Shown piece by piece: positions 27,839 through 37,077 of a stretch of 64,000 nucleotides of DNA. Each line of letters opens with the position of its first letter. Position 1 is the first letter of the stretch. Under the pieces are notes generated by a model. The model saw nothing but the letters and a program-made list of their open reading frames with translations. It did not search any database and was not told the origin of the DNA. Both the position numbers and the translations under genes were made by a program. Origin of the DNA: Nostoc piscinale CENA21. GTDB lineage: Bacteria > Cyanobacteriota > Cyanobacteriia > Cyanobacteriales > Nostocaceae. The DNA is taken from contig NZ_CP012036.1 of NCBI RefSeq assembly GCF_001298445.1, positions 5,891,525 to 5,955,524 of the forward strand, in the 5' to 3' direction.

Positions 27839-28188
27839 AGTTTGATGTTTGGACTAGGCGATCGCTTTATACTTAAACACTATTTGTTTAAATTAATACT
27901 ATTAAATCAAAAAAAAACTTAATCACTTACATTATTTTCAGAATAAACCAAATTATAGCAAAGTGCTGAGTACTGAATAAAAACTCTGTATTCTCAGGAG
28001 TTGCAGCCATCAACATAGCTCTAACAGATGCTTTGATTTTGATAAATCATCGTCAAAAGTTGCAGGAGACAATTCATCTCGTATTTATACAACGCCACAA
28101 TTCTTCAAGGAACTTTTGCAATCTCATACGTAAAACCCCATACTCTAGATGTATCCATAATTAATGCCAACCTTTGCCACCAAGCCAA
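27839..28188. other. Divergent intergenic region
   Basis: AT-rich, with one HIP1-like GCGATCGC at 27859. No gene, repeat or specific operator could be supported. A short ATG frame at 28163 stops after ten codons. Confidence 0.35.
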
Positions 28189-29016
28189 ATGTATAACAAT
28201 AATCAGCCTTTTTCTTCTACCCCTGGCTCACTGGAAATTCGCTATGGAAATTACTTTAACTATGCAATGCCGAGTGGTTGGCGAGTGGTTGAGGATGGCC
28301 AGTTTGCTGTTGTCTTAGTTTCTCCAGACAATGCAGCTTTGACAATTATGGTAGGAAATTCTGGATTGCCTGTAAATTATAATCCTGGGCAGTTTGTGTA
28401 CGAGAAACTCATGGCTATGCAGCCTTATGACCTCAGAATCAGCCAGCCCCGCCCAGCGCAACCAATTGCGGGATGTTCCGTTGCTTATGAGTTTGATTGC
28501 ACATACTTACACAATGGTATTTTTTGTCAAGGCATAGCTAAATGTAGTGTGGCATATAGCTACAACGTCTGTACAATGGTCATGACTTGTGCCGCCTCCC
28601 ATCAACCACAATGGCCTCATTATGCTTCATGGTTGCCCCAAGTAGCATCTCAAGTTTCCGCCACCAACGGAGCCGCCTTTGGAATGCAAGGAGTTATGGC
28701 GCAGAACCTCCAAATCTCCCAAGTTGAAGGACAGAGATATCGAGAATACCGCGAATGGTCGCAACATACCTGGGATGAAGTCACCCGTCAACGCCATGAG
28801 TCGATAGACCATCAAAATTTCCAGTTCCGTGAGAACTTGGGTAATGTGACAACTTGGACAAATCCTTATGGTTATCCCATCGTGGAGTTACCCACAAACC
28901 ACAACTACTATTGGATTAATCGGCAAGGACAGATATATGGTACGAATGACTATGGTGAAAATCCCAATGTCGGCTCGACTCAAGATTGGGTAAGGATGAA
29001 TCGATATCAACCATAA
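28189..29016 (+). CDS. Hypothetical protein, aromatic-rich
   Basis: From the ATG at 28189 the product is 275 residues. An in-frame TTG at 28174 is a weaker alternative, and a TAA lies just before it. There is no signal peptide or transmembrane helix. The first half resembles a small globular domain (LEIRYGNYFNYAMPSGWRVV; ALTIMVGNSGLPVNYNPGQF) of the kind found in PsbP/MOG1-like folds. The second half is rich in Tyr, Trp, Gln and His, including EYREWSQHTWDEVTRQRHES and HNYYWINRQGQIYGTNDYG. I do not know its function. Confidence 0.5.
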   Translation: MYNNNQPFSSTPGSLEIRYGNYFNYAMPSGWRVVEDGQFAVVLVSPDNAALTIMVGNSGLPVNYNPGQFVYEKLMAMQPYDLRISQPRPAQPIAGCSVAYEFDCTYLHNGIFCQGIAKCSVAYSYNVCTMVMTCAASHQPQWPHYASWLPQVASQVSATNGAAFGMQGVMAQNLQISQVEGQRYREYREWSQHTWDEVTRQRHESIDHQNFQFRENLGNVTTWTNPYGYPIVELPTNHNYYWINRQGQIYGTNDYGENPNVGSTQDWVRMNRYQP

Positions 29017-29046
29017 AAACTTTGTTGACAGCAGAATTCAGGTTTT

Positions 29047-29093
29047 TGAGAAGAGTGTAAGGGTTTATGTGGAAAAACCTTACACCCATTCTC
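29047..29093. terminator. Bidirectional terminator hairpin between convergent genes
   Basis: TGAGAAGAGTGTAAGGGTTT pairs with AAACCTTACACCCATTCTCA around the loop ATGTGGAA. The long, nearly perfect stem lies between the rightward hypothetical gene (stop 29016) and the leftward decarboxylase gene (stop 29126). Confidence 0.65.
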
Positions 29094-29125
29094 AACAGAC
29101 AATCTTTGTGCGTCAGTTCTGAGAA

Positions 29126-30769
29126 CTACACTTCACAACTCAATTCACCGGCTTTTTGAGTAAAACGGCGATTTTCTCTGTAATCTACAGGACAATCAAT
29201 AACTGCTGGTACATCCTGTGCTAAGGCTTCTTTAAGTATCGGGATTAAATCGAGACTAGATTCCACACGATAGCCTTTTAAACCCATACTTTCAGCTAAT
29301 TTGACAAAATCGGGATTACCAAAATGGACGAAAGATGAATTACCTTTGCCAAAGTGGTTTTCTTGCTTCCATTCAATTAAGCCATAGCCACCATCATTAA
29401 AGATTAAGGTGACAAAGGGAGTACCCACACGCAAAGCCGTTTCTAATTCTTGGGAATTCATCATAAAGCCACCGTCTCCAGTCACGGCGACAATTTTGCG
29501 CTTGGGATATACCAGTTTGGCGGCTAAAGCACCAGGAATTGCAATCCCCATTGCAGCAAAACCATTAGAAATAATGCAAGTATTGGGACTATGGCAATGA
29601 TAATGACGCGCCATCCACATTTTATGTGCGCCAACATCGGAAATTACAATATCATCTGGCCCCATGACTTGCCGCAAGTCGTAAATTAATTTTTGCGGTT
29701 TAATCGGATAACCTTCATCATTAGCATATTGTTCATAATCAGCGCGAATTTCACCGCGTAAACTAATGGCATAAGGATTTGGTTTACCTTGGCGGTCTGC
29801 GACTTTTAAGATTTCAAACAAAGAATCAGAAATATCACCAATAACTTCGACATTACAAACATAACTACTATCAATTTCTGCCGCAGCTGTACTAATATGT
29901 ACAATGGGGATTTTGCTTTCTGGATTCCATTTTTTCGGAGAAAATTCAATCAAATCATAGCCGATCGCAATTACTAAATCTGTATTATCAAAACCGCAGG
30001 TAATAAAGTCCCGTTGCTGTAAACCGACAGACCATAACGCTAAAGGATGAGTATAAGGAATTACACCTTTCCCCATAAATGTATTAGCAACGGGGATATT
30101 CATTTGCGTCGCAAACTGTGTCACCGCATCACTAGCTTGAGCGCGAATTGCACCATTACCAACTAAAATCAGTGGATTTACGGCTTGAGAAATCATCGCG
30201 GCGGCGGCGCGAATGCTGGCGAAAGATGCGTAGGTTTTTTCAATTTTATCGCGCTGTAAAGGTTTCCCTTCTACAGACATCGCAGCGATATTTTCTGGTA
30301 AATCGATATGCACTGCACCGGGTTTTTCAGTTTGCGATCGCTTGAAGGCTTTGCGGACTACTTCTGGTGTAATACTCGGTCGCACAATCTGTTTATTCCA
30401 CTTTGTTACCGGGGCAAACATCGCCACCAAATCTAAATATTGATGAGATTCAATGTGCATTCTATCGGTTCCCACTTGCCCAGTAATTGCCACTAACGGC
30501 GCACCATCCAGATTGGCATCAGCCACACCAGTCATCAAATTTGTTGCCCCAGGGCCAAGGGTAGAAAGACAAACCCCAGCTTTACCCGTTAAACGTCCAT
30601 AAACATCGGCCATAAAAGCCGCACCTTGTTCATGACGAGTCGTAATAAATTTAATGGTAGAGTGTTTGATTGCTTCTAAAACGTGTAAATTTTCCTCACC
30701 CGGCAGTCCAAAAACATACTCTACACCTTCATTTTCTAAACACTTTACTAATAATTCTGCTGTATTCAT
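29126..30769 (-). CDS. 2-oxoglutarate decarboxylase (acetolactate-synthase-like ThDP enzyme)
   Basis: The product is a 547-residue ThDP enzyme that automated annotation would call acetolactate synthase. It has the ThDP-activating Glu in TRHEQGAAFMADVYGR, FGLPGEENLHVLEA, and the GDGGFMMNSQELETAL...NDGGYG cofactor motif. It lies directly beside the aldehyde dehydrogenase on the same strand. This pairing is the one shown in Synechococcus PCC 7002 to convert 2-oxoglutarate to succinic semialdehyde and then succinate. The assignment therefore rests on context and family knowledge. I chose the ATG at 30769 because the upstream extension to 30838 is repeat sequence. A catabolic acetolactate synthase remains possible. 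Confidence 0.75.
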   Translation of the reverse strand: MNTAELLVKCLENEGVEYVFGLPGEENLHVLEAIKHSTIKFITTRHEQGAAFMADVYGRLTGKAGVCLSTLGPGATNLMTGVADANLDGAPLVAITGQVGTDRMHIESHQYLDLVAMFAPVTKWNKQIVRPSITPEVVRKAFKRSQTEKPGAVHIDLPENIAAMSVEGKPLQRDKIEKTYASFASIRAAAAMISQAVNPLILVGNGAIRAQASDAVTQFATQMNIPVANTFMGKGVIPYTHPLALWSVGLQQRDFITCGFDNTDLVIAIGYDLIEFSPKKWNPESKIPIVHISTAAAEIDSSYVCNVEVIGDISDSLFEILKVADRQGKPNPYAISLRGEIRADYEQYANDEGYPIKPQKLIYDLRQVMGPDDIVISDVGAHKMWMARHYHCHSPNTCIISNGFAAMGIAIPGALAAKLVYPKRKIVAVTGDGGFMMNSQELETALRVGTPFVTLIFNDGGYGLIEWKQENHFGKGNSSFVHFGNPDFVKLAESMGLKGYRVESSLDLIPILKEALAQDVPAVIDCPVDYRENRRFTQKAGELSCEV

Positions 30770-30780
30770 TTTAAGTTCCT

Positions 30781-30940
30781 CATCAGATGCACAAAGTAGG
30801 GAATGGGGAGTTGGGAGTGGGGAGTAGTGATACATCAAGTAAAAAGTAAAAAGGTAAAAAACTAGTTTTCTTTTAACTTTTGCCTTTTGATTTTTGCCTT
30901 TCTATTCCCCACTCCCTACTCCCTACTCACTAATCACAAA
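30781..30940. repeat. Inverted GGGGAGT/ACTCCCC repeat between SSADH and decarboxylase
   Basis: GTAGGGAATGGGGAGTTGGG on one side and CCCCACTCCCTACTCCC on the other form an imperfect stem. Between them are AAGTAAAAAGG and its complement CCTTTTGATTTTTGCC. It is dispersed low-complexity repeat material, possibly folding in the dicistronic mRNA. Confidence 0.45.
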
Positions 30941-32308
30941 TCACTTCACCCAAACAGTTTTAACATTGACAAACTCTTGTATGCCTTGAATGCTTAATTC
31001 TCGGCCATAGCCAGAACGTTTGATGCCGCCAAAGGGTAGGCGGGGGTCAGATTTAACTAAACCATTGATAAAGACTGCACCAGCTTCAATTTCGGCAATC
31101 AACCGTGAAAGTTCTTCGTCGTTGTTTGTCCAAGCACTCGCACCCAAACCAAAGGGTGTAGCATTTGCCAGTTTAATCGCTGCATCAATATTTGGCACTC
31201 GAAATAACAAGGCGACTGGGCCAAAAAATTCTTCCTGGGCAATTGGCGCGTCAAGAGGAATATCTGTGATGATTGTTGGTGGATAAAAGTTACCTGGACG
31301 ATCTGATATAGGATGTCCACCAGTCAAGACTTTACCGCCGCTTTGTTTGGCAACTTGTACTTGCTGATCTAACTCTTGGAGGATATCTGGTGTGGCGAGT
31401 GGCCCTAAATCGGTGTCTGGTTGCATAGGGTCGCCGACTTTTAAAGCCAGGAATTTATCTAACAATAACTTCTCGAATTGATCAGCGATCGCTTCTTCCA
31501 CAATAAAGCGTTTCGCGGCAATACAAGATTGCCCATTATTTAACATCCGGGCGGCGGTGGCTGTAGCGGCTGCGGCTGCTATATCCGCACTGGCTAAAAC
31601 AATAAACGGATCACTTCCCCCCAATTCCAAAACAGTTTTTTTAATGTGTTTCCCGGCGTTGGCGGCTAAAGACGCACCAGCAGGTTCACTTCCAGTTAAC
31701 GTAGCAGCTTTTACTCGGTCATCAGCAATTAAATCAGCTACTTTTGCCGCACCAATTAATAAAGTTTGAAATACACCTCCAGGAAAACCAGCCCGTTGGA
31801 AAATATCGGCAATTGCTAAAGCAGATTGCGGTACATTCGACGCATGTTTTAATAAACCAACATTACCTGCCATCAGTGCAGGTGCAGCAAAGCGAAACAC
31901 TTGCCAAAATGGAAAATTCCACGGCATTACTGCCAAAATTACCCCCAACGGCTGATAGCGGACAAAGCTATGACTAGCATCTGTTTTTACAGCTACATCA
32001 GCCAAAAAATCAGCAGCGTTTTCCGCATAATAGCGACAAACAGCAGCACATTTTTCAACTTCTGCGATCGCGGCTTTGTATGGTTTACCCATTTCCAGCG
32101 TCATGATTTTGCCAAAGTCTGCCTTTTCTTGGTCTAAAATTTCCGCAGCCTTTTGCAACCAGAGCGATCGCTGCGGGAAACTCGTTTTGCGGTATTGTTC
32201 AAAAGCCTGATTTGCCAAATTTAGTTTAGCGGCAATTTCTGTATCTTTGAGTGGCTCAAAAGTTTTGAGCGTCTCCCCAGTGGCGGGATTGATGGTGGCG
32301 ATAGCCAT
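30941..32308 (-). CDS. gabD: Succinic semialdehyde dehydrogenase
   Basis: The 455-residue aldehyde dehydrogenase shows PLGVILAVMPWNFPFWQVFR, the NAD(P) region TGSEPAGASLAANAG, the catalytic Glu in VLELGGSDPFIV, the catalytic Cys in NGQSCIAAKRFIVEE, and EEFFGPVALLFR near the end. It oxidises succinic semialdehyde to succinate, the second step of the cyanobacterial TCA bypass. The gene is upstream of the decarboxylase on the same strand with about 170 nt between, so the two are probably co-transcribed in the order dehydrogenase-decarboxylase. Confidence 0.85.
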   Translation of the reverse strand: MAIATINPATGETLKTFEPLKDTEIAAKLNLANQAFEQYRKTSFPQRSLWLQKAAEILDQEKADFGKIMTLEMGKPYKAAIAEVEKCAAVCRYYAENAADFLADVAVKTDASHSFVRYQPLGVILAVMPWNFPFWQVFRFAAPALMAGNVGLLKHASNVPQSALAIADIFQRAGFPGGVFQTLLIGAAKVADLIADDRVKAATLTGSEPAGASLAANAGKHIKKTVLELGGSDPFIVLASADIAAAAATATAARMLNNGQSCIAAKRFIVEEAIADQFEKLLLDKFLALKVGDPMQPDTDLGPLATPDILQELDQQVQVAKQSGGKVLTGGHPISDRPGNFYPPTIITDIPLDAPIAQEEFFGPVALLFRVPNIDAAIKLANATPFGLGASAWTNNDEELSRLIAEIEAGAVFINGLVKSDPRLPFGGIKRSGYGRELSIQGIQEFVNVKTVWVK

Positions 32309-33041
32309 TACCTGACCCCCATTAAAAAACAGCTTGAAGTAGCCGCCTATTTTTACACAAATTAGTTATAGAAGCTACCACCCAAATTGTAGACTTCTTG
32401 CTCAAAATTGGTTGCTTAATATTACAATTTCGCAATTAAATATATAACAATAGATACACTAATCGACTGTATTTTTAGGTAGATACAGACAAGATTAAAT
32501 TAGGTTGTACAGCAATCCTAAATAATTGATAAAAATCTCTCTCCCTTGTCTGCCTTGTCCTCCTTGTCTCTGTTGTTCATATATCAAATAGGGACGCTAT
32601 GGATAAGATTTGTTTGCTCAATTACTAGGCAAAAATTACTAGATATTGTGATCATGTTTGTGGGTGCGATCGCTAAATAATCAAGCGTACAACCTGATAT
32701 CAAGCCAGGATTTTAAGATAACACCGAAAACATCAAAGTGCTACTCGCAAAACTCTGAAAGTAGAGTCTGATATTTTTTGCCGCTTGTTCCACCACCAAA
32801 TGTAAAAGTTTGTATCGAAACCTTGTCAGTCTTTGATGATAGGATTATTTAAATTTTGACCCTGATCGGTAACATAACAGGCACAAAGTCTAAAAAAACT
32901 CTATAGATAAACGTTAATTTCACGAAAAATCAGCAGTATTTCTCAACAGATGGTATAAAAGTTGCAGCAGAAGACACCAAAACCTTCCAAAACACAAGCA
33001 GATATTTTAAATAAGTTCAAACAGTATTAGGGGTAGCTATT
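32309..33041. other. 733-bp intergenic region with MITE
   Basis: No coding frame is credible. It holds a complete family-A MITE (32508-32601, own entry), an HIP1-like GCGATCGC near 32668, and an AT-rich stretch that probably carries the promoter of the MobD-like gene. Its ribosome-binding site is AGGGG, about 8 nt before the ATG at 33042. Confidence 0.4.
32508..32601 (+). mobile_element. MITE-like repeat, family A
   Basis: The left end TACAGCAATCCTA and right end TAGGGACGCTAT are imperfect inverted repeats. The interior (ATCTCTCTCCCTTGTCTGCC, TTGTCCTCCTTGTCTCTG, TTCATATATCAA) closely matches the reverse complement of 48547-48640. Confidence 0.65.
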
Positions 33042-33752
33042 ATGCCAACAATTCATTTAATAGATGGTGAAAAAGGTGGGGTAGGAAAGTCGCTAGTCAC
33101 CAGGACAATGATTCAATATTGCTTAGATAAGAAAATTCCCTTTGTACCCATAGAGACGGATAGATCAAATCCTGACGTGGCTGGCGTTTATAAGGGTATG
33201 TGTCAGTATGCTGTGTTTACCGAAGATGAACGCCAAGCCGACAAAGCCGATAGAATCTTTGAAATGGCAATGTCTAAGCCAGTAATTGTCAATCTCGCCG
33301 CCCAAAGCCATCGCGCCGTCAAAAACTGGATTGATAAAAACCAGTTACTCGAACTCGGAAGCGCCGAAGGAGTTAGTTTTTGCAAGTGGTTTGTCACTAC
33401 AGGCGGCTATGACAGCCTCAATTTATTTGTTCAGTCAATCAATAGTTATGGTGAGAAAGTTCCCCATGTCCTCGTCAGGAATTGCGGACTATGTGACGAC
33501 TGGGAACACGTTGATTCTGACCCGAATATGCAACAGTTAGTACAGAAGCATAACGTTCGGGTTGTGGACTTTCCGAAATTGGCATACAAAGAAAGAAATA
33601 TCATTGACCAAACTCGAATGACCTTCTCAGAAGCAAGAGAATACAAAGAATTTGGTATTTTGAGCAAACAGCGAGTCGTACATTTTCTCAAGCTGGCTTA
33701 CGCTGCTTTTGAAAAAGTTGGCATTTGGTATGAAGAAGTAAAGCAGGCTTAA
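33042..33752 (+). CDS. ParA/MobD-like P-loop ATPase
   Basis: The 236-residue product begins with a deviant Walker A motif (LIDGEKGGVGKSLVTR, residues about 6-21) as in ParA/MinD/CobQ ATPases, followed by FVPIETDRSNPDVAGVY. The rest lacks the usual ParA Walker B (hhhhDTP) pattern. Its length and C-terminus (LKLAYAAFEKVGIWYEEV) resemble proteins annotated as mobilization protein MobD in cyanobacteria. It is a single gene with no relaxase or ParB beside it, so a plasmid-mobilisation role is doubtful here. A truncated transposase lies just downstream, consistent with an accessory location. Confidence 0.65.
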   Translation: MPTIHLIDGEKGGVGKSLVTRTMIQYCLDKKIPFVPIETDRSNPDVAGVYKGMCQYAVFTEDERQADKADRIFEMAMSKPVIVNLAAQSHRAVKNWIDKNQLLELGSAEGVSFCKWFVTTGGYDSLNLFVQSINSYGEKVPHVLVRNCGLCDDWEHVDSDPNMQQLVQKHNVRVVDFPKLAYKERNIIDQTRMTFSEAREYKEFGILSKQRVVHFLKLAYAAFEKVGIWYEEVKQA

Positions 33753-33810
33753 AATTGAGTCGATATTTATCCACAACACAAGTAGTTTTAGTGTTGTGGC
33801 CTTACCCTAA

Positions 33811-33975
33811 TTAGGACTTACTAGCATTGAGAATCTCACGAAAATCCACTTCTACTGGATGACCAAACCCTTTAGGTGCTGGTACAAGTGGTTTCAATAC
33901 TTCCCACTCTGCATCACTCAAATCGCTGGCATAGGGTTTCCTTTGGGGATTGGAAATCTCAGGTAGACTACTCAT
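33811..33975 (-). pseudogene. N-terminal stump of an IS5-family transposase
   Basis: The 54-residue frame (MSSLPEISNPQRKPYASDLS, then DAEWEVLKPLVPAPKGFGHP and VEVDFREILNASKS) matches the start of IS5-group transposases, whose usual pattern is 'sDLtDaEWevl.PLlP...GrPrevDlREilNa'. It stops abruptly where the family continues with a YvLrTGCqWR-type segment, so it is a truncated remnant. No DDE catalytic residues remain. Confidence 0.8.
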
Positions 33976-34034
33976 TTTTTTTACAACTATTCCACCTAAT
34001 CTAGATTAAAATCCAGTCCCGCTCATTCAAAAGC

Positions 34035-34151
34035 TCTTTATCTTTTCTTGACGAATCACCTCTTAAACAGATTGCTAATCTTACCGATGAACGACGTTGG
34101 ATTCTCCAGTTTCTCGGCGCTCCTTGCAGAAAATATTATCTCTTAACCTGA
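34035..34151 (+). other. Short unassigned coding-like fragment
   Basis: A frame without a start codon gives SLSFLDESPLKQIANLTDER followed by RWILQFLGAPCRKYYLLT and a stop at 34149-34151. The composition is protein-like (helical, with Arg-Arg-Trp and Cys-Arg-Lys-Tyr-Tyr) rather than random, and it lies just behind the transposase stump. It is probably the 3' end of a gene destroyed by the insertion, but I do not recognise it. Confidence 0.25.
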
Positions 34152-34212
34152 TACACCTGCGGAATGTAGGTTTGAATGCCATGAATAGTAAAACTTTTCC
34201 TCCTGCCTTCTG

Positions 34213-35610
34213 CTATATATTTCGCGGCGGAATTTCTCGTCCTTGATAGAATTGTTTTTCTAACTTGCCTAAGCCAAACCAAATTCCGCCACCGAGTAAT
34301 ACAGCTAAGTTAGCAATAATCACGGTGAGATTAGAAGTATGACCTGGAAGCAAGACCGATAAAGACAATAAACTCCAAATTAATGCTGTTGCTATCACAA
34401 CTCCTAGCCGCAAACGTTGGAGGTTTTTTAGGGCAGTTCGACAACTACTGCAATGTTTCGTGTGGGAATGGTATCTATCTAATAAAGCTTCTTTGGGTAG
34501 TGGCGGTGGTAAGGTTTTTCCGGGAAATGATTCTGCACAATATTGCTTTACCCAAGAACGCAATTGAAATACAAAAATATCCGCTTTAGTTGGTAAATAA
34601 AACGCCTTGGTAAAGTTATCAGTGCCACCTTTTTGTTCTAAATAACGCTCTTGGTGATGTAAGAAAATCTGGTCATCTTCGAGTACCCCATTTTGCCCTA
34701 GATGAGAGTACCAGCGAGGTGTGAGTTTAATAAATAATCCTGGTAATTTTGATGAAAATTTGAAAGGAAAACGTGCAAATAAACGACATTCTCCTTTACG
34801 TATAGGAGTTGCGTAAACGACTGTTAATGTTCTACCAAATTGCTTGGAGGTGAGATCATGCCACATCAACCCCGGCGCAATAAAGGTGGTATCTTGTTTG
34901 CCTAAAGTGCCTTTGCGGGGGCCTTCTTGCCAAAGTCCTTTAAAGCCCCATTTGCCTGATTCAACAATTTCCAATTCTACAGGCGATACATTGGCGCGGT
35001 TGCCAACAGTGCGATGATGAGTATAAGGAATGTGGCTGGAATCGAGAACATTTTCCATTAATGTCAAAGCATCGTAAGGTAAGTCTCGAAAGGTATTTAG
35101 GCAAACCCAGCCATCTGGATCTTCTTCTAAAATATCAACGATGGGAACCGGAGTTTTCGCAGCATTCTCAGCTTTACCAGGATAAACAAACAATAACCCT
35201 TGGCTTACTGTGGTTGGGAGTGATTTCGCACAAGCGCGGGGAGATGTTTCGGCTTTTGTTCCTGGTACTTGTTGGGGAATGCTTTCACATTTGCCTGTTC
35301 CCGAAAATGCCCAACCGTGATAAGGACATTCTAACCAGCCATCTTCGTTGACTCTGCCTTCGGAAAGTGGCGCTAAACGGTGTGGACATTGGTCTTCAAA
35401 GGCTCGCCAAGTTTGTTCATTTTTGTCCCACCATAAAACTAAGTCTTGCTCTAGTAAGGTGAAGCGTGTTAGCTGGGATTTATCTAAATCGGTGACATAG
35501 TGGACAGGATACCAAACTTCTAACCAATCAAAGCGTTCTGGGTCTAGTCCACCAGCAAATAAATTTTCTGTGGTTGTTGGGGATAATGGCTCTAACAGGC
35601 TGTTGGACAT
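34213..35610 (-). CDS. Rieske oxygenase of the pheophorbide a oxygenase (PaO/Tic55) type
   Basis: The 465-residue protein has a Rieske [2Fe-2S] centre (CPHRLAPLSEG...CPYHGWAF, about residues 74-102). The mononuclear iron site motif is ENVLDSSHIPYTHH. The PaO C-terminal domain follows, then a CxxC pair (HCSSCRTALK) and two C-terminal transmembrane helices (about 402-448). The CxxC and the membrane tail are typical of the PaO/PTC52/Tic55 family of chloroplasts and cyanobacteria. PaO opens the ring of pheophorbide; the cyanobacterial substrate is not known. It is divergent from the PAP/fibrillin gene, with which it shares a 138-nt promoter region. Confidence 0.85.
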   Translation of the reverse strand: MSNSLLEPLSPTTTENLFAGGLDPERFDWLEVWYPVHYVTDLDKSQLTRFTLLEQDLVLWWDKNEQTWRAFEDQCPHRLAPLSEGRVNEDGWLECPYHGWAFSGTGKCESIPQQVPGTKAETSPRACAKSLPTTVSQGLLFVYPGKAENAAKTPVPIVDILEEDPDGWVCLNTFRDLPYDALTLMENVLDSSHIPYTHHRTVGNRANVSPVELEIVESGKWGFKGLWQEGPRKGTLGKQDTTFIAPGLMWHDLTSKQFGRTLTVVYATPIRKGECRLFARFPFKFSSKLPGLFIKLTPRWYSHLGQNGVLEDDQIFLHHQERYLEQKGGTDNFTKAFYLPTKADIFVFQLRSWVKQYCAESFPGKTLPPPLPKEALLDRYHSHTKHCSSCRTALKNLQRLRLGVVIATALIWSLLSLSVLLPGHTSNLTVIIANLAVLLGGGIWFGLGKLEKQFYQGREIPPRNI

Positions 35611-35748
35611 AATGAGTGAGATGCGTCAAGTAATAATTGTCTACTCACCAAAAATGTAACAATTTTTTAACGATGATGGCAGGCCAGCAGCATGAAATCA
35701 GCCAATGGTCTAAATTAACAAGCAGTTGCACAAAACAATTTCAACACT

Positions 35749-36501
35749 ATGGCAGTAGACACAAGGGAATGTGCAGAGGCGAAACTAGCGTTACGTCAGG
35801 CTTTGGCTGCTTGCGGTGGCAACACTAAGGATGAAACTGTAATTGCTGCGATTGAAAATCTGCGACTTGTCAACCCGAATCCAGCACCAACTCGCAACGG
35901 TAAGCTATTAGATAGCAACTGGGTATTAATTAGTGCGCCTAATTTTCCTGGTGGTGAACGTTTGGCAAATGGTAAGTTTGCCTATACTCTTGGTCGTTTG
36001 GCGTTTAATATGTTTCAGCCGACAAAACTAAAATTAGTAATTGACCGAGTTTCACAACCTGTTTTTTTATTAGGAAATGGCGAACAGCGCAGTCACGATA
36101 TTGTTGTCGAATTTACGACGGCTGATGAAAATTATCCGCAGATATCTGGGGTTGTGCGAAATTTAGGTGTGTGTGAACCAATTAGTGATACTGTGCTACA
36201 AGTCAAATTTACTGGGGGAATTTTAGCACCACAAGACCCAACTAAAATGGATGAATGGCTTGCAGTTTTTGGTCAGCAGAGTCAAAATGTCAAACGCAGT
36301 TTTAAAGACAGTTTGATATTGGGTTTTTTGAAGTTAATGTTTGGTCTGGTTCCACCACAAGGAATTAATGCTGAGACTGGAGAGGTTAAGTTTATCATGG
36401 AGCGATCGCCTAAAGGTCGCCTAGAAATTCTCTATCTTGATGAGGAGTTGCGAATCACTTATGGCGAAAAGGGAACCATTTTAGTATGTGAAAGGCAATA
36501 A
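35749..36501 (+). CDS. PAP/fibrillin family protein
   Basis: The 250-residue protein contains the plastid-lipid-associated protein (fibrillin) pattern: ECAEAKLALRQALAACGGNT at the start, LLDSNWVLISAPNFPGGERL, and the C-terminal signature GRLEILYLDEELRITYGEKG. Fibrillins bind lipids and sit on thylakoid-associated lipid bodies (plastoglobules); in cyanobacteria they have been linked to photoprotection. There is no signal peptide. It is divergent from the PaO-like oxygenase and followed by ArsR after a 120-nt gap. Confidence 0.85.
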   Translation: MAVDTRECAEAKLALRQALAACGGNTKDETVIAAIENLRLVNPNPAPTRNGKLLDSNWVLISAPNFPGGERLANGKFAYTLGRLAFNMFQPTKLKLVIDRVSQPVFLLGNGEQRSHDIVVEFTTADENYPQISGVVRNLGVCEPISDTVLQVKFTGGILAPQDPTKMDEWLAVFGQQSQNVKRSFKDSLILGFLKLMFGLVPPQGINAETGEVKFIMERSPKGRLEILYLDEELRITYGEKGTILVCERQ

Positions 36502-36624
36502 CAATCATAATGAAGGCAGGAGACAGGAGGCAGGAGTCAAAACGACTGCTATATTTGAAATTTACAATACTAAGCTTCAAAAATAATATTCCTACTGTCT
36601 ACTCCCTAAGTTCTACTCCCACTC

Positions 36625-36951
36625 ATGCTCATGCAAACCCCCTCTACTGTTTCAAATTTAATTGCTGCGGGCTTTCATGCACTTTCCGATCCGCTACGGA
36701 TTAATATATTGGAATTATTGCGACAGCAAGAACTTTGTGTATGTGATTTATGCGATGCTTTGAGTGTAAGTCAATCAAAACTCTCATTTCACCTCAAAAC
36801 ATTGAAGGACGCTCGTTTAGTTAATTCCCGTCAAGAAGGACGCTGGATTTATTACGGTTTAAATATTCCGCAGTTTAGTGTTTTAGAGCAATATTTAGCA
36901 GATTATCGTCAGCATAGTTTGATATCACCTGTACGTTCTTGTTGTGATTAG
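36625..36951 (+). CDS. arsR: ArsR-family metalloregulator
   Basis: The 108-residue winged-helix repressor has FHALSDPLRINILELLRQQE, the metal-binding loop ELCVCDLCDALSVSQSKLSF and LKTLKDARLVNSRQEGRWIYY. The CxCxxC in the recognition-helix region is the classical As(III)/Sb(III) site of ArsR. The C-terminus ends with another Cys pair (VRSCCD), which may add a ligand. No arsenic resistance gene is adjacent, so the regulon is elsewhere. An alternative Met lies two codons downstream (36631). Confidence 0.88.
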   Translation: MLMQTPSTVSNLIAAGFHALSDPLRINILELLRQQELCVCDLCDALSVSQSKLSFHLKTLKDARLVNSRQEGRWIYYGLNIPQFSVLEQYLADYRQHSLISPVRSCCD

Positions 36952-36967
36952 ATCAGGATTTGTTCTG

Positions 36968-37050
36968 TGAAGACTGGGTGTAGGGGTGTAAGGGTATAAG
37001 GGTGTAAAGATTTGGAATAACTACACCCTTCTTTAAACCCTTAATTTTTC
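36968..37050. repeat. Inverted GGGTGTAAGGG repeat
   Basis: Three tandem-like GGGTGTAAGGGTATAAGGG units face ACTACACCCTTCTTTAAACCC, allowing a stem between arsR and the convergent TPR gene. It belongs to the same family as the repeats at 5197-5292 and 29047-29093. Confidence 0.45.
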
Positions 37051-37077
37051 TATAGATATAACTCAGCACTCTCATCA

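Noticed and set aside
29126..30838. Start of the ThDP enzyme at 30838
   Set aside because: The extra residues are encoded by intergenic repeat DNA; the ATG at 30769 begins the conserved protein.
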